DNA of 52,393 bases from Oscillospiraceae bacterium (GCA_009781855.1 WQUY01000011.1:1-52393), one strand, 5' to 3'; numbered from the stretch's first letter, positions 25,923 to 35,346 are shown. Numbers and translations: made by a program. Notes: generated by a model from the sequence alone, not told the origin.

Positions 25923-26717
25923 ATGATAGATTTTATTAAAACCATGAATGACGCTTTTAGTTTGAAAGGCAAATCCGCAATTGTTACCGGCGGTAATGGT
26001 GGTATAGGCCTTGGCATTGCGAAAGCGCTGGCTGAATGTGGTGCAAATGTAGCCATTTTCTGCCGCAACATGGATAAGGCAAAGGTTGCACTTGAGTCAC
26101 TCAATGCTTTTGGCGGGACATATAAGGCTTATCGTTGCGATGTGCTCGACATTGAAAGTTGTATGGGCGCTGCAAAAGCGGCATTTGAAGATTTTGGATC
26201 CATCGAAATTTTGGTCAACAACTCCGGTATTGCAGGTGGAGGCAAGTTCCTGGACATGGAGCCAGATTTTTCTGCATGGAACACAGTCATCGACACTGAT
26301 TTAACAGGTGTGGCTCATGTGACTTACGCTGTGGGTAGATTAATGCGAGATGCGGATAAAGGCGGCTCAATTATCAACATCACTTCTAATGCCGGCACTA
26401 TTGTCAACAAAGGTGTAGCGATATCTCCATATGCTGTCGCCAAAGCCGGAGCCAATCATTTCACACGATGCATGGCCGTTGAATTCGGCGAGCACGATAT
26501 CAGGGTAAATGCGATAGCTCCGGGGTTCACTCGTGCCGGGTTTGGAGAAAACCCTGTTCAAATTATACTGGATATGGTAAACGCTCAACAACCGCTCAAA
26601 CGCATGGGGGAGGCTATTGAAATCGGCGCACTGACTGTTTTTCTTGCCTCAGCAGCATCCGCGCACATAACCGGCGAGGTGATTACTGTAGATGGTGGAT
26701 ATACTTTGCAGGCATAA
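25923..26717 (+). CDS. Short-chain dehydrogenase/reductase
   Basis: 264 residues, classical SDR. The cofactor motif is TGGNGGIGLG (about 27-36), the NNAG equivalent is NNSGIAGGG, the catalytic Ser is in NITSNAG, YAVAK carries the Tyr and Lys, and the C-terminal ITGEVITVDGGY is typical of FabG-like enzymes. The start is ATG 25923, 8 bases behind AAGGAG. It probably oxidises or reduces a hydroxyl/oxo group with NAD(P). It is the only gene between the two arms of an 89-bp inverted repeat, with a stop-adjacent hairpin element one base behind its TAA. Confidence 0.93.
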   Translation: MIDFIKTMNDAFSLKGKSAIVTGGNGGIGLGIAKALAECGANVAIFCRNMDKAKVALESLNAFGGTYKAYRCDVLDIESCMGAAKAAFEDFGSIEILVNNSGIAGGGKFLDMEPDFSAWNTVIDTDLTGVAHVTYAVGRLMRDADKGGSIINITSNAGTIVNKGVAISPYAVAKAGANHFTRCMAVEFGEHDIRVNAIAPGFTRAGFGENPVQIILDMVNAQQPLKRMGEAIEIGALTVFLASAASAHITGEVITVDGGYTLQA

Positions 26718-26739
26718 GCTGCCGGGAGTCGAACCCCAG
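26718..26739 (+). repeat. Stop-adjacent GCCGGGAGTCGAACCCC element, copy 6
   Basis: Directly behind the TAA of the SDR gene: GCTGCCGGGAGTCGAACCCC, with a short GGG/CCC stem and CTG/CAG-like outer bases. Same core as copy 1. Confidence 0.55.
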
Positions 26740-26744
26740 TGTTC

Positions 26745-26833
26745 CAGATTGACAGGGTGTTGCTGATGGTTTTTTGTTTCGCGAAGTGTAGGGCGACGAG
26801 ACCCGTTCCGAGCGAAACAACAAAATCATCAAT
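26745..26833. repeat. Right arm of the 89-bp inverted repeat around the SDR gene
   Basis: Reverse complement of 25772-25860 with the two long identical blocks. The enclosed segment is 884 bp and holds just the SDR gene with its ribosome binding site. Confidence 0.9.
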
Positions 26834-26861
26834 AACACCCACACATCCCCGAAAACCGGTG

Positions 26862-26923
26862 TAGGGGCGACCTGCGCTTGGCTACGGGACGATGTGGACA
26901 TCGTCCCCTGCGAGGTCGAAGCA
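26862..26923. repeat. Imperfect palindromic repeat element
   Basis: Inner perfect hairpin GGGACGATGT / ACATCGTCCC with a GG loop (26886-26907), flanked by CGACCT and AGGTCG outer arms. It begins with GTAGGGGCGACC, a type of dispersed palindrome I associate with clostridial genomes. It sits between convergent genes and may also stop transcription. Confidence 0.55.
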
Positions 26924-26949
26924 ACACTGTAAATCCAAGGCGTTCTGGT

Positions 26950-27318
26950 TTATTCAGCGAGAGCCCCGGCAAAAACTTTTGCGATTATTGTCCACTTGTT
27001 ATCAATATTGATTAAACTCAAGATATCTGTATACAGAGTGTCCTTGACTCTGACTTTCACTCTCGCGACCGCAGTGTGCTCGCTCGTGAAGTCAATTGAG
27101 AGGATTTCATCTTGGCGCGGCCAATCTGGGCCATTTGGCGAACTTCCAGCCATGACAAAGTCTGCAAACTCATCTCGGGTTCTGTCGTAGACCTTACCAT
27201 CTGCTTTTCCATATATGTGCGCTACATCGTTGAATACTTCCTTAAACTTATCTCCATCGCTCTCATAGGCAGCATCAAAGTAGGTTTGCAGAACTGCTTC
27301 TATTGCTTTATGTTTCAT
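26950..27318 (-). CDS. NTF2-like (lumazine-binding-2/SnoaL type) small protein
   Basis: 122 residues of the cone-shaped NTF2-like fold: IEAVLQTYFDAAYESDG helix, FNDVAHIYGKADG, RDEFADFV, then beta strands ending DNKWTIIAKVFAG, typical of the putative lumazine-binding family. Members are small-molecule binding proteins, isomerases or enzymes; the function here is unknown. It starts 34 bp behind the third fused permease and is probably the last gene of that transcript. Confidence 0.75.
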   Translation of the reverse strand: MKHKAIEAVLQTYFDAAYESDGDKFKEVFNDVAHIYGKADGKVYDRTRDEFADFVMAGSSPNGPDWPRQDEILSIDFTSEHTAVARVKVRVKDTLYTDILSLINIDNKWTIIAKVFAGALAE

Positions 27319-27352
27319 ACGCCCTCCAAAATCACAGAATGTTTTGTGTTAC

Positions 27353-29467
27353 TTACTTTTTGAGCTTAGGATCCAGCGCATCACGCAGACCGTCTCCCAA
27401 AAGGTTAAACGCCATAACTGTTATCATTATGAACAGACCAGGGAATGTTGTCAACCAAGGTGCATTACGTATGTTATCTCTGCCCGCCGCAACCAGTTGC
27501 CCCCATTCCGGGTTTGGAATGGGTATACCAAAACCTAGAAATGACAAGGATGCAGAGATGAGAATCGTAATGCCCAGAAGCGATGTAAACAGAACAATTA
27601 TGGGTGACAAACCATTAGGAAGCACTTGTGTAAATATGATTCGAAAACTAGGTAATCCTATTGCTCTTGCCGCTTCAACATATTCACTTCCCTTGATTGA
27701 AAGTATTGAGGCTCTTGAAAGTCTGATGAATTGCGGAATCGCTGAAACACCTACCGCAATAATGAGATTGGTGAGCGACCGCCCCAGCGTTGTTATAATT
27801 ACCATCCCTAACAGAATTCCTGGTATTGATGCTAAAATGTCAGAGAATCTCATAATGACTTCATCAGATGCCGTCCCTTCATAATATGCAGCCAAAGCGC
27901 CAAGCATAACTCCAACTATAGCCGCAATCGCAGTTGCTCCAAACCCAATTGGAATGGAAAATCTCGTTGCATATATAACTCTTACAAATAAGTTTCTTCC
28001 CATGCCATCAGTTCCGAACGGGAATTGTACATTCGGTGGAGAAAACCTATTTGGTATATCTGATGCGGTTACCGCGTTAAATGGGATGAAAAACGAGCTT
28101 GCAAACAGAATAAGCATAACAACGATTATGGCCAGTCCCACAACAGCGCCCTTGTTTCGCAGTAAGTGATGAAATATGTCTGCGAGTTGACTTCTCTTTC
28201 TATACATTTTTGACACCAACGCACCAGAAACGTGTTCATTTTTTTCACTCTCCAAATCATGCTTGCTGCGTGTTGCATAGCTTACATGTTCGTGTAAGTT
28301 TTTTTCTGTTTCTATACTGACCATGCTTGCATCAGAATCACAGTCAGATGTGGCGTAATTGGTTGCGATTTCATCACCAGTTTTAGCTGCTGGTAAATTG
28401 CTATCAAGCGCTTTTGACATATTGTCTACAATCTCAATTTCCCCCACTGTTGCAGCCGTTGCTTGCATACCAAAGACACTGTTTGAAGATTGCTGATCAG
28501 ATGCATTGGCCTTGCGCGAAGACTTCTTCTTGCTGGCGGTTATGTACTGAGCTTTGATTCGTGGGTCAATCAATGCATACGCCAAATCGACCAACAACTG
28601 AACAAGAACATACAGAATTGTGGTCAATACAACCGCACCAGTTGTCGCTGTCACATCGCGTGTTGCAACAGATTCAACAATAAGCCTGCCTATTCCGGGC
28701 CATGCAAATACAGCTTCAATAACCGCAGTACCTGCAATTGCAATACCCAGGCTAATGCCCATTATAGTAACAATCGGTATGAGTGCATTACCCAGAGCAT
28801 GTTTCCTAACAACAACGTTTTCCGGCACACCCTTAGCTCTCGCAGTCCGCAAGTAATCAGATCTCAGCACTTCAAGCATACTCGACCTGGTCTGCCTTGT
28901 TGCAGAGGCTAGCAGCATCATTCCGGCACAAACAGCAGGCATGATTACACTCAAAAATCCGTCCCGAAATCCACCTGCAGGCAACCAACCCAGTTGGTAG
29001 GAAAATACTAGGATAAGTAACATCCCAAGCCAAAACCCCGGCATGGACATACCCACCATAGAGAATGCTGTTATAAGGCTGTCTGCTAGTTTTCCTGCAC
29101 GTCTTGCAGCAAGTACGCCTAAAGGGATTGATAATGTCGCGCCAACAAGAAACGATCCTGATGCCAATATAAGTGTGTTCGGCAACCGAGACATGAACAT
29201 AGTCCAAACACTGACTCCACTGCGGTCACCCACACCCAAATCACCTTGGATTAGCCTAAACATATATCTTCCATAGCGAACCATCAATGGGTCATCTAAT
29301 CCAAGCTCTAATCGCAGCGCAGCAACTGCTTCAGGAGACATGTCTGACAAATCCCATCCGTCAATTGCCTCTCCCGGAGCTAAATCCATCAAGGCAAATA
29401 CTATGAAAGACACAACAATAATAACCGGGATCAGCATAAGAATCCTTTTCAAAAAGTAGCGAATCAA
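27353..29467 (-). CDS. Fused DppB-DppC oligopeptide/nickel-type ABC permease 3
   Basis: 704 residues holding two permeases normally made separately. The DppB-like half (about 1-310) has the N-terminal YFLKRILMLIPVI segment, LPNTLILA and the EAA-like loop RTARAKGVPENVVVRKHAL. A hydrophilic linker of about 110 residues follows. The DppC-like half starts at YRKRSQ (about 415) with FGTDGMGRNLFVRVIYATR, EAARAIGLPSFRIIFTQVLPNG and FNLLGDGLRDALDP. Each half keeps about six membrane segments with both ends cytoplasmic, so the fusion is topologically sound. It starts with TTG behind AGGAGG. It follows the binding lipoprotein gene at 29623 on the same strand. The ATPases are not in the window. Confidence 0.93.
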   Translation of the reverse strand: MIRYFLKRILMLIPVIIVVSFIVFALMDLAPGEAIDGWDLSDMSPEAVAALRLELGLDDPLMVRYGRYMFRLIQGDLGVGDRSGVSVWTMFMSRLPNTLILASGSFLVGATLSIPLGVLAARRAGKLADSLITAFSMVGMSMPGFWLGMLLILVFSYQLGWLPAGGFRDGFLSVIMPAVCAGMMLLASATRQTRSSMLEVLRSDYLRTARAKGVPENVVVRKHALGNALIPIVTIMGISLGIAIAGTAVIEAVFAWPGIGRLIVESVATRDVTATTGAVVLTTILYVLVQLLVDLAYALIDPRIKAQYITASKKKSSRKANASDQQSSNSVFGMQATAATVGEIEIVDNMSKALDSNLPAAKTGDEIATNYATSDCDSDASMVSIETEKNLHEHVSYATRSKHDLESEKNEHVSGALVSKMYRKRSQLADIFHHLLRNKGAVVGLAIIVVMLILFASSFFIPFNAVTASDIPNRFSPPNVQFPFGTDGMGRNLFVRVIYATRFSIPIGFGATAIAAIVGVMLGALAAYYEGTASDEVIMRFSDILASIPGILLGMVIITTLGRSLTNLIIAVGVSAIPQFIRLSRASILSIKGSEYVEAARAIGLPSFRIIFTQVLPNGLSPIIVLFTSLLGITILISASLSFLGFGIPIPNPEWGQLVAAGRDNIRNAPWLTTFPGLFIMITVMAFNLLGDGLRDALDPKLKK

Positions 29468-29527
29468 GAGTTCCCCTCCTTACATCATGTGTATGTGCAT
29501 TCGCGTAAAAATGTTGCAGTTTCACGC

Positions 29528-29559
29528 ACGGCAGCAAGAGACATAGCCCTTGCCGCCGT
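29528..29559 (-). terminator. Intercistronic hairpin between binding protein 4 and permease 3
   Basis: ACGGCAGCAAG pairs with CTTGCCGCCGT (one mismatch) around a 10-base loop. It lies between a binding-protein gene and its permease gene, where partial termination or 3' end protection commonly raises binding-protein levels. Confidence 0.55.
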
Positions 29560-29622
29560 ACAATCTAATCATTAATACAATTTATTAGGCCGTGCCATAT
29601 ATGTACAGAACGCATATCATCA

Positions 29623-31302
29623 CTATGGTCTCAATGACTCTTCAGTTTCATTGATATCCCAGAATATACCTCTAAGACAGTGGTCGAATTGATTTGTGAA
29701 TAACCGAATGCCCCCGATTCCGTTTACAGCCGGAATACCTGTAACTCTCCACCAAACAGGTATTGCAGGCAAATCTTCCCAAAAGATTTCTTGAATCTCA
29801 AAAGCAATAGCTTCACGTGCTGCAACATCAGAGGTAACCGCCAATTCTCTAGTTAAAGCTGTTACGCGGTCATCGTTGTAGTTAAGCCTGTTGGTATGAA
29901 CGCCCGGATAGTAAGTATTTCTCAAAGCAGCCAACGCAATTGGCATAGCTCCTATTGCAAATGTGTGCAACTGACGCGTAGATTCCGGATCATACAGGTG
30001 CGCTGCTGTAAACCCAGCCATATCAGTTATCTCAACAGCAAGGTCAATGCCTATTTCTGCCAGTTGCAACTGGATAATCTCTGCAGCACGGATGTTATAC
30101 GCACCCGCAGCAATCAGCTCAATCGTTTCGCCATTGTAGACAGACTGCTCTAGGTACTGCAAAGCTAATTCAAGATTATGTTCTCTTTTTTCAAGGCCAT
30201 CAAGACGGAATTGAGTAATGAGCCCCCAGATATTTCCATCAAAAGCATTAACTGCCCACCGGCCATTCGCTACAAGCGCTATATCGTCAGTGTTTATTGC
30301 ATGAGCTATCGCTAACCTAAAATTCTTGTCCATCATTATATCATCGCCCATGTTGTTAAACCCTATGACCATCGGGGCATTGGGCATAACTGTAAACATC
30401 TGGAATGCAGGATTATCGTCGAGGCTGTCTAAGTCCTCTGGTGTCATGCCAAAACTTAATTGTGCAGCACCGGTTTGAAGCATTACAGTTCGTGTACCCA
30501 TCTCAGGAATTGTCCAAAGCGTGAGGCTGCGTGTAGGTGGTGCTTCACCCCAAAATGCATCAAATCTCTCCACTGTCAAAAAGTCATTTATTTCAAATCC
30601 AACAACTTGGAAAGGCCCCGTGCCTACCCATGCCCACGAGGGATCACTGGAATTCTCATTGAATGAACGCGCATTGTAGATACTTGCATGTGGATTTGCC
30701 ATTTCAAAAAGAAAGTCCACAAAAACTTCGGTAAGAACCATTTCTAACTCATATGTTCCAGTCGCAGTAATGCTATCAATCCAGCGCCATCTTGTGTATG
30801 CAGGCGACCCCGGATGCTCCATAATAATAGCATGGTGCAAAACCACACACTCCGCCGTAAACGGATCACCATTATGCCAAACTACGTCATCACGAAGTGT
30901 AAAGGTAAATGTTTGAAAATCGTCCGTATTCCAGTGCGTTGCAAGTTGAGGGCCGAGTTCTGTATCATCAATGTGTTGCAGTAGCCTATCATGAACAAGC
31001 GTGGCCGCCCATGTGACCGGAGCACCAGTCGCACCCGGCAAGGTTGAGTTAAGCACCGTAATTTGGGTGTCAACAATTATGTCGATGTGGTCTGCAAGAT
31101 TTGCACCTTCTTCAGGAGCCTCAGCGATTTCGTCACCTCCATCGACCACCGGAGGCGCTCCGGGCGCGGGTGGCGATGCAACCGTTTCTCCGCCAGTCGG
31201 GGGTGCCCCACCTGTGTCCGCTGCCGGGCCACAAGCCGCCAGCAACATAGCCGCCATCACCAATACCAGCATAATAGCTATGGATTTTCTGTTTCTTTTC
31301 AT
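29623..31302 (-). CDS. Oligopeptide-type ABC binding lipoprotein 4 (SBP family 5)
   Basis: 559 residues. The lipoprotein signal ends in LLAAC with Cys24, followed by a Pro/Gly/Thr-rich linker to about 60 and an SBP_bac_5 domain (VERFDAFWGEAPPTRSLTLW, FRLAIAHAINTDDIALVANG). The ATG at 31302 has GGAGG upstream. Its signal peptide is almost identical to those of binding proteins 1 and 3. Family ligands include peptides, nickel complexes, opines and glutathione; nothing here decides among them. Confidence 0.92.
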   Translation of the reverse strand: MKRNRKSIAIMLVLVMAAMLLAACGPAADTGGAPPTGGETVASPPAPGAPPVVDGGDEIAEAPEEGANLADHIDIIVDTQITVLNSTLPGATGAPVTWAATLVHDRLLQHIDDTELGPQLATHWNTDDFQTFTFTLRDDVVWHNGDPFTAECVVLHHAIIMEHPGSPAYTRWRWIDSITATGTYELEMVLTEVFVDFLFEMANPHASIYNARSFNENSSDPSWAWVGTGPFQVVGFEINDFLTVERFDAFWGEAPPTRSLTLWTIPEMGTRTVMLQTGAAQLSFGMTPEDLDSLDDNPAFQMFTVMPNAPMVIGFNNMGDDIMMDKNFRLAIAHAINTDDIALVANGRWAVNAFDGNIWGLITQFRLDGLEKREHNLELALQYLEQSVYNGETIELIAAGAYNIRAAEIIQLQLAEIGIDLAVEITDMAGFTAAHLYDPESTRQLHTFAIGAMPIALAALRNTYYPGVHTNRLNYNDDRVTALTRELAVTSDVAAREAIAFEIQEIFWEDLPAIPVWWRVTGIPAVNGIGGIRLFTNQFDHCLRGIFWDINETEESLRP

Positions 31303-31386
31303 TTTGTCCTCCACTTTTTTATATATTTTTGTCCTGTTTTCTGTAAATGTATCAATGGCCTGTTTCGTGTCGTTTACTTTTTGAGC

Positions 31387-33435
31387 TTAGGATCCAGCGC
31401 ATCGCAAACCGTCTCCCAAGAGATTGAACGCCATGACCGTTACCATTATGAATAGGCCGGGGAATGTTGTTAGCCAAGGTGCGTTGCGTATGTTATCTCT
31501 GCCCGCTGCAACCAATGCGCCCCACTCTGGATTCGGCACCGGTATACCAAACCCTAAAAACGAGAGGGATGCAGATACAAGGATTGTAATACCCAGCAGT
31601 GATGTGTAAAGAACTATGATTGGCGACAGTCCATTAGGAAGTACTTGGGTAAAGATTATGCGACCACTTGGCAACCCAATCGCCCTTGCGGCTTCAACAT
31701 ATTCACTGCCCTTTATCGAGAGTATTGAGGCTCTTGCCATACGTATAAACTGAGGGATGATTGACACCCCAACAGCTATTATCAAATTTTCAAGCGACCT
31801 GCCCAAAGTTGTGATGATGACCATGCCCAGTAGAATTCCGGGAATTGATGCTAGAATATCTGAGATTCTCATAATCACTTCATCAGTCAATGAGCCCTCA
31901 TAGTATGCCGCAATTGCGCCCAACGCAATACCAATAATCGCAGCCACTGTTGTTGCACCGAAGCCAATAGGAAGCGAAAATCTTGTTGCATAGATTACAC
32001 GAATAAATTGGTTGCGCCCCATTCCATCAGTGCCAAATGGGAATTGCCAACTCGGAGGCGAAAATCTGTCAGGCACGCTTGCCGCAGTCACCGCTTCAAA
32101 CGGAATGAATAACGACGCGATTAAGAAAGAAACCATAATCGCAATGATTAACAATCCAATGACTGCACCTTTATTGCGCAGAATATGATGGAATATCTCA
32201 CCCATCTGACTACGTTTTCTGTATTGTTTAGAAACTAACTCACCCTCTGCAAGATTGGCCTTGCTTATATTATCAGACTCTATATCCTTGCGTGACCTCG
32301 TTGCAAAACTCTTAGCGGGTGCCTCGTCTGGGGCTTCCTCTTTTGGCTCTTCTGCAAATCTATTGAACTGTTGACTAACAAAAACAACATTTTCATCACG
32401 CTTAGCAGCTAAAGCACTTCCCTTCACACGTTCTTTTCCAGCTACCAAGACACTACCTTCAGTTGCCTTTTTAGTTTTCTTTTTTTGCTTGTTCCTCTTG
32501 GCTGAGTTTATATATTGAGCTTTAATTCTTGGATCGATTAGTGCATAAGCCAAATCAACCAGCAGCTGCACAAAAACGTATAGTATCGTTGTAAGGATAA
32601 CCGCACCGGTTGTGGAGTTTACGTCTCTGATGGCAACTGACTCAACTACAAATCGACCGATACCAGGCCATGCAAATACAGCTTCAATAACGGCAGTACC
32701 TGCAATTGAAATGCCAAGCCCTAATCCAATAATTGTTACAATAGGTATCAGTGCGTTACCCAACGCGTGTTTTCTGATTACTATGGATTCCGGAACACCC
32801 TTTGCTCTTGCCGTACGCAAATAGTCTGCTTTCAAAACTTCTAACATACTTGAGCGCGTTTGCCTTGCTGCTGATGCTACAAGTATCAGTGCAGCACAAA
32901 CTGCCGGCAACACGATGCTGCGAAATCCCTCTCGAAAGCCACCTGCCGGAAACCAGCCGAGTTGGTATGCAAACAGTAATATGAGCAAGGTTCCAAGCCA
33001 GAATCCCGGCATAGACATACCAATCATCGTAAATGCCGTTGCCAAGTTATCCGAAATTTTCCCTGCCCTTCTTGCAGCAAAAATACCTAAGGGTATGGAA
33101 ATCGTAACACCGATTACGAAAGTCGCAAAAGTAAGTATCAGCGTGTTGGGAAGCCGGGTCATAAAGGTATACCACACACTAATCCTACTGCGGTCACCCA
33201 CACCTAAGTCGCCTTGAACCAACCTGAACATGTATCGTCCATATCGGACAATCAACGGATCGTCGATACCTAATTCAAGTCTTAACTCTGCGATACCTGC
33301 CTCAGTCATATTGGATAAATCCCATGCATCAAGCGGGTCACCGGGTGCCAAGTCTAATAGGGTGTATACTATGAATGAAACAGCTATGATAACAGGGATA
33401 AGCATAATAACTCTTTTAATGAAAAAGCGAATCAT
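31387..33435 (-). CDS. Fused DppB-DppC ABC permease 2 with a frameshifted C-terminus
   Basis: 682 residues, DppB-like half, linker of about 95 Lys/Glu-rich residues, then DppC-like half, with the same motifs as its two paralogues. The start is ATG 33435 behind GAGGAG; the upstream in-frame codon at 33450 overlaps that site. At the C-terminus the paralogues end LRDALDPKLKK, but here the frame goes LRCAGS and stops at 31387. Compared with the paralogue DNA, two bases are missing near 31400, and the original tail is still readable in the other frame just downstream. Loss of the last few cytoplasmic residues is probably tolerated, although sequencing error is possible. Confidence 0.92.
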   Translation of the reverse strand: MIRFFIKRVIMLIPVIIAVSFIVYTLLDLAPGDPLDAWDLSNMTEAGIAELRLELGIDDPLIVRYGRYMFRLVQGDLGVGDRSRISVWYTFMTRLPNTLILTFATFVIGVTISIPLGIFAARRAGKISDNLATAFTMIGMSMPGFWLGTLLILLFAYQLGWFPAGGFREGFRSIVLPAVCAALILVASAARQTRSSMLEVLKADYLRTARAKGVPESIVIRKHALGNALIPIVTIIGLGLGISIAGTAVIEAVFAWPGIGRFVVESVAIRDVNSTTGAVILTTILYVFVQLLVDLAYALIDPRIKAQYINSAKRNKQKKKTKKATEGSVLVAGKERVKGSALAAKRDENVVFVSQQFNRFAEEPKEEAPDEAPAKSFATRSRKDIESDNISKANLAEGELVSKQYRKRSQMGEIFHHILRNKGAVIGLLIIAIMVSFLIASLFIPFEAVTAASVPDRFSPPSWQFPFGTDGMGRNQFIRVIYATRFSLPIGFGATTVAAIIGIALGAIAAYYEGSLTDEVIMRISDILASIPGILLGMVIITTLGRSLENLIIAVGVSIIPQFIRMARASILSIKGSEYVEAARAIGLPSGRIIFTQVLPNGLSPIIVLYTSLLGITILVSASLSFLGFGIPVPNPEWGALVAAGRDNIRNAPWLTTFPGLFIMVTVMAFNLLGDGLRCAGS

Positions 33436-33486
33436 GTGTCTTCTCCTCAACCGTTCTTAACAACGCACATCCATATATAATACTTC

Positions 33487-33524
33487 ACACAACAGCGGAG
33501 GGTATAGACCCAACGCTGCTGTGT
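33487..33524 (-). terminator. Intercistronic hairpin between binding protein 3 and permease 2
   Basis: ACACAACAGCG pairs with CGCTGCTGTGT (one mismatch) around a 16-base loop. It occupies the same place as the hairpins at 29528 and 39266. Confidence 0.55.
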
Positions 33525-33551
33525 TTTGTAAATAATGTATAAAGCGAGTCC

Positions 33552-35228
33552 TTAGCTGGGACGGAGGTTTTCTGCTGTTTCAGAGAGATCCCAGAAAATC
33601 CCCCTCATATCCCACTCAAAAGTGAGCGGACTAAAGCGTATGCCACCAATTCCGTTGACCGCCGGAATGCCTCTGATTGGGAAGTAAACAGCCAGTGCAG
33701 GCATCTCTTCGTAGAAAATTTCTTGGATTTCTCGCGCGATTGCCGCACGATCTGCATCCGCAGCTGTAACTGCCAGTTCTTCTATAAGTTGAGTGACACG
33801 GTCATTGCTGTAGTTTAGCCAGTTCAGATGGTTTTCAGGCCAGAATCCTTGGCGAAGCGCTGTCATAGCAATCGGTTGTGCCGCAACAGCAAAGAAGTGC
33901 ATTTGCCGAGTGGATGTTGGATCAAATGTATGGGCTGCTGTAAACCCTGCCATATCTGTGATTTCAATTGCAATATTAATACCAATTTCAGCAAGCTGAA
34001 GTTGAATCATCTCAGCGCCTCTTATATTTTCAGCATTTGCAGTGATGAGTTCAATGGTTTCGCCGTTATAAACAGAGTCTGCTAGATATTGTCTGGCAAG
34101 TTCAGGATTATGCTCACGTTGCTCAAGACCGGATATGCGCCATTGTGTTTCCAGTCCCCAAATATTTCCATCTATAGCCGGCAATGCCCACCGACCTTCT
34201 GCGACAGTTGCAATATCCGCAGTATTTATAGCGTGTGCAACTGCAAGCCTGAAGTTTCTATCCATCATGATAGCATCACCTTGGTTGTTGAAACCAATTG
34301 AAGTGGGCATATTGTTTGTCACTGCAAACACTTGGAAATCCTCACTCTCGTTGAACATGTCCAAATCTTCTGCTGTCAATGAAAATACTGCTTGAGCCTC
34401 ACCTGTTTGAAGCATCAGTGTTCGTGTGGCCATTTCAGGAATCGTCCAAAGTGTCAAGCTTTTTGTTGGTGCCACGCCACCCCAATGATCCTCAAAACGC
34501 TCCAACCTTAAAAAGTCGTTGGTTGAAAAACCTGTCACTCTGAAAGGCCCGGTCGCGACATGCGCCCAACTCGGATCGCTGGGATTTGCTTCGAATGCTG
34601 TCCGGTTATATATACTTGCATGTGAGTTAGACAGTTCAAAGTAGAAGTCAACATTTACATCATGCAACACCATCTCAACGATGTAAGTGTCAACTGCTGT
34701 AATTGTTTCAATGAAACGCCACCTATTATATGCAGGTGATCCGGGATGCATTTTCGCTACTTCAACAGTAAAGATAACATCGTCAGCCGTAAAGTGATCT
34801 CCATTGTGGAAGTAGACATCATCGCGAAGATAGAATCTGAAAGTGACATAGTCGTCAGTTTCCCATCTTGTTGCAAGTCCAGGCCCCAGAGTTGTTGGCC
34901 CCGTATGTTCAATAAGTCTATCTTTTACTAATCTATTTGCCCAAGTAACAGGGTTTCCTGTTGCGCCCGGTAGCGTTGAGTTTAAAACTGTAATTTGGGT
35001 ATCCAGGATAAGGTCTATATGTTCCGCAAGATTTGCGCCTTCTTCCGGTGTCGCAGCAATTTCGTCACCTGCTCCCGGAGTCACCCCGGGCGTAGGTGTC
35101 GGTGTAGCCGTTTCACCGCCGGTCGGTGGTGTCGTGCCGGTATCCGTTGTCGGACCGCAAGCCGCCAGCAACGTAACAGCCATTAACAATGACAGTATGG
35201 TGGCTATAGCTTTTCTGTTTCTTTTCAT
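33552..35228 (-). CDS. Oligopeptide-type ABC binding lipoprotein 3 (SBP family 5)
   Basis: 558 residues. Signal peptide with LLAAC, Cys24, then a Thr/Pro-rich linker and an SBP_bac_5 domain (RFYLRDDVYFHNGDHFTADD, FRLAVAHAINTADIATVAEG). The ATG at 35228 has GGAG 6 bases upstream. It is the first gene behind promoter copy B, so it heads the second transporter unit: binding protein 3, permease 2, binding protein 4, permease 3. The mature domain is closest to binding protein 4. Confidence 0.92.
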   Translation of the reverse strand: MKRNRKAIATILSLLMAVTLLAACGPTTDTGTTPPTGGETATPTPTPGVTPGAGDEIAATPEEGANLAEHIDLILDTQITVLNSTLPGATGNPVTWANRLVKDRLIEHTGPTTLGPGLATRWETDDYVTFRFYLRDDVYFHNGDHFTADDVIFTVEVAKMHPGSPAYNRWRFIETITAVDTYIVEMVLHDVNVDFYFELSNSHASIYNRTAFEANPSDPSWAHVATGPFRVTGFSTNDFLRLERFEDHWGGVAPTKSLTLWTIPEMATRTLMLQTGEAQAVFSLTAEDLDMFNESEDFQVFAVTNNMPTSIGFNNQGDAIMMDRNFRLAVAHAINTADIATVAEGRWALPAIDGNIWGLETQWRISGLEQREHNPELARQYLADSVYNGETIELITANAENIRGAEMIQLQLAEIGINIAIEITDMAGFTAAHTFDPTSTRQMHFFAVAAQPIAMTALRQGFWPENHLNWLNYSNDRVTQLIEELAVTAADADRAAIAREIQEIFYEEMPALAVYFPIRGIPAVNGIGGIRFSPLTFEWDMRGIFWDLSETAENLRPS

Positions 35229-35292
35229 GTCGTTCTCCAACTCTTTTTATATATTTTTGCCACTTTTCTAACAACACATCCAGTATTCATTA

Positions 35293-35346
35293 ATTATAGA
35301 AATACCAACAATTTATCACAATCGGTATCCGGCAAGTTTTTGTGTC
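35293..35346 (-). promoter_or_regulatory. Shared 34-bp element plus promoter of the second transporter unit (copy B)
   Basis: On the minus strand the element (35346 to 35313) begins GACACAAAAACTTGCC and ends in CGATTGTGATAA. -35 TTGTGA (35321-35316) and TATAAT (35298-35293) are 17 bp apart. The start codon of binding protein 3 is at 35228. Confidence 0.75.

Noticed and set aside
26718-26739. GGGAGTCGAAC sequences as tRNA T-arm remnants or attachment sites
   Set aside because: The reverse complement resembles a T-arm (GTTCGACTCCC), but no acceptor, D or anticodon arm is found near any of the six copies, and they sit behind stop codons.
27303-27884. Long plus-strand open frame opposite the fused permease gene
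   Set aside because: It is antisense to strongly conserved permease sequence, without ribosome binding site or family resemblance. Similar antisense frames occur opposite all three permeases.
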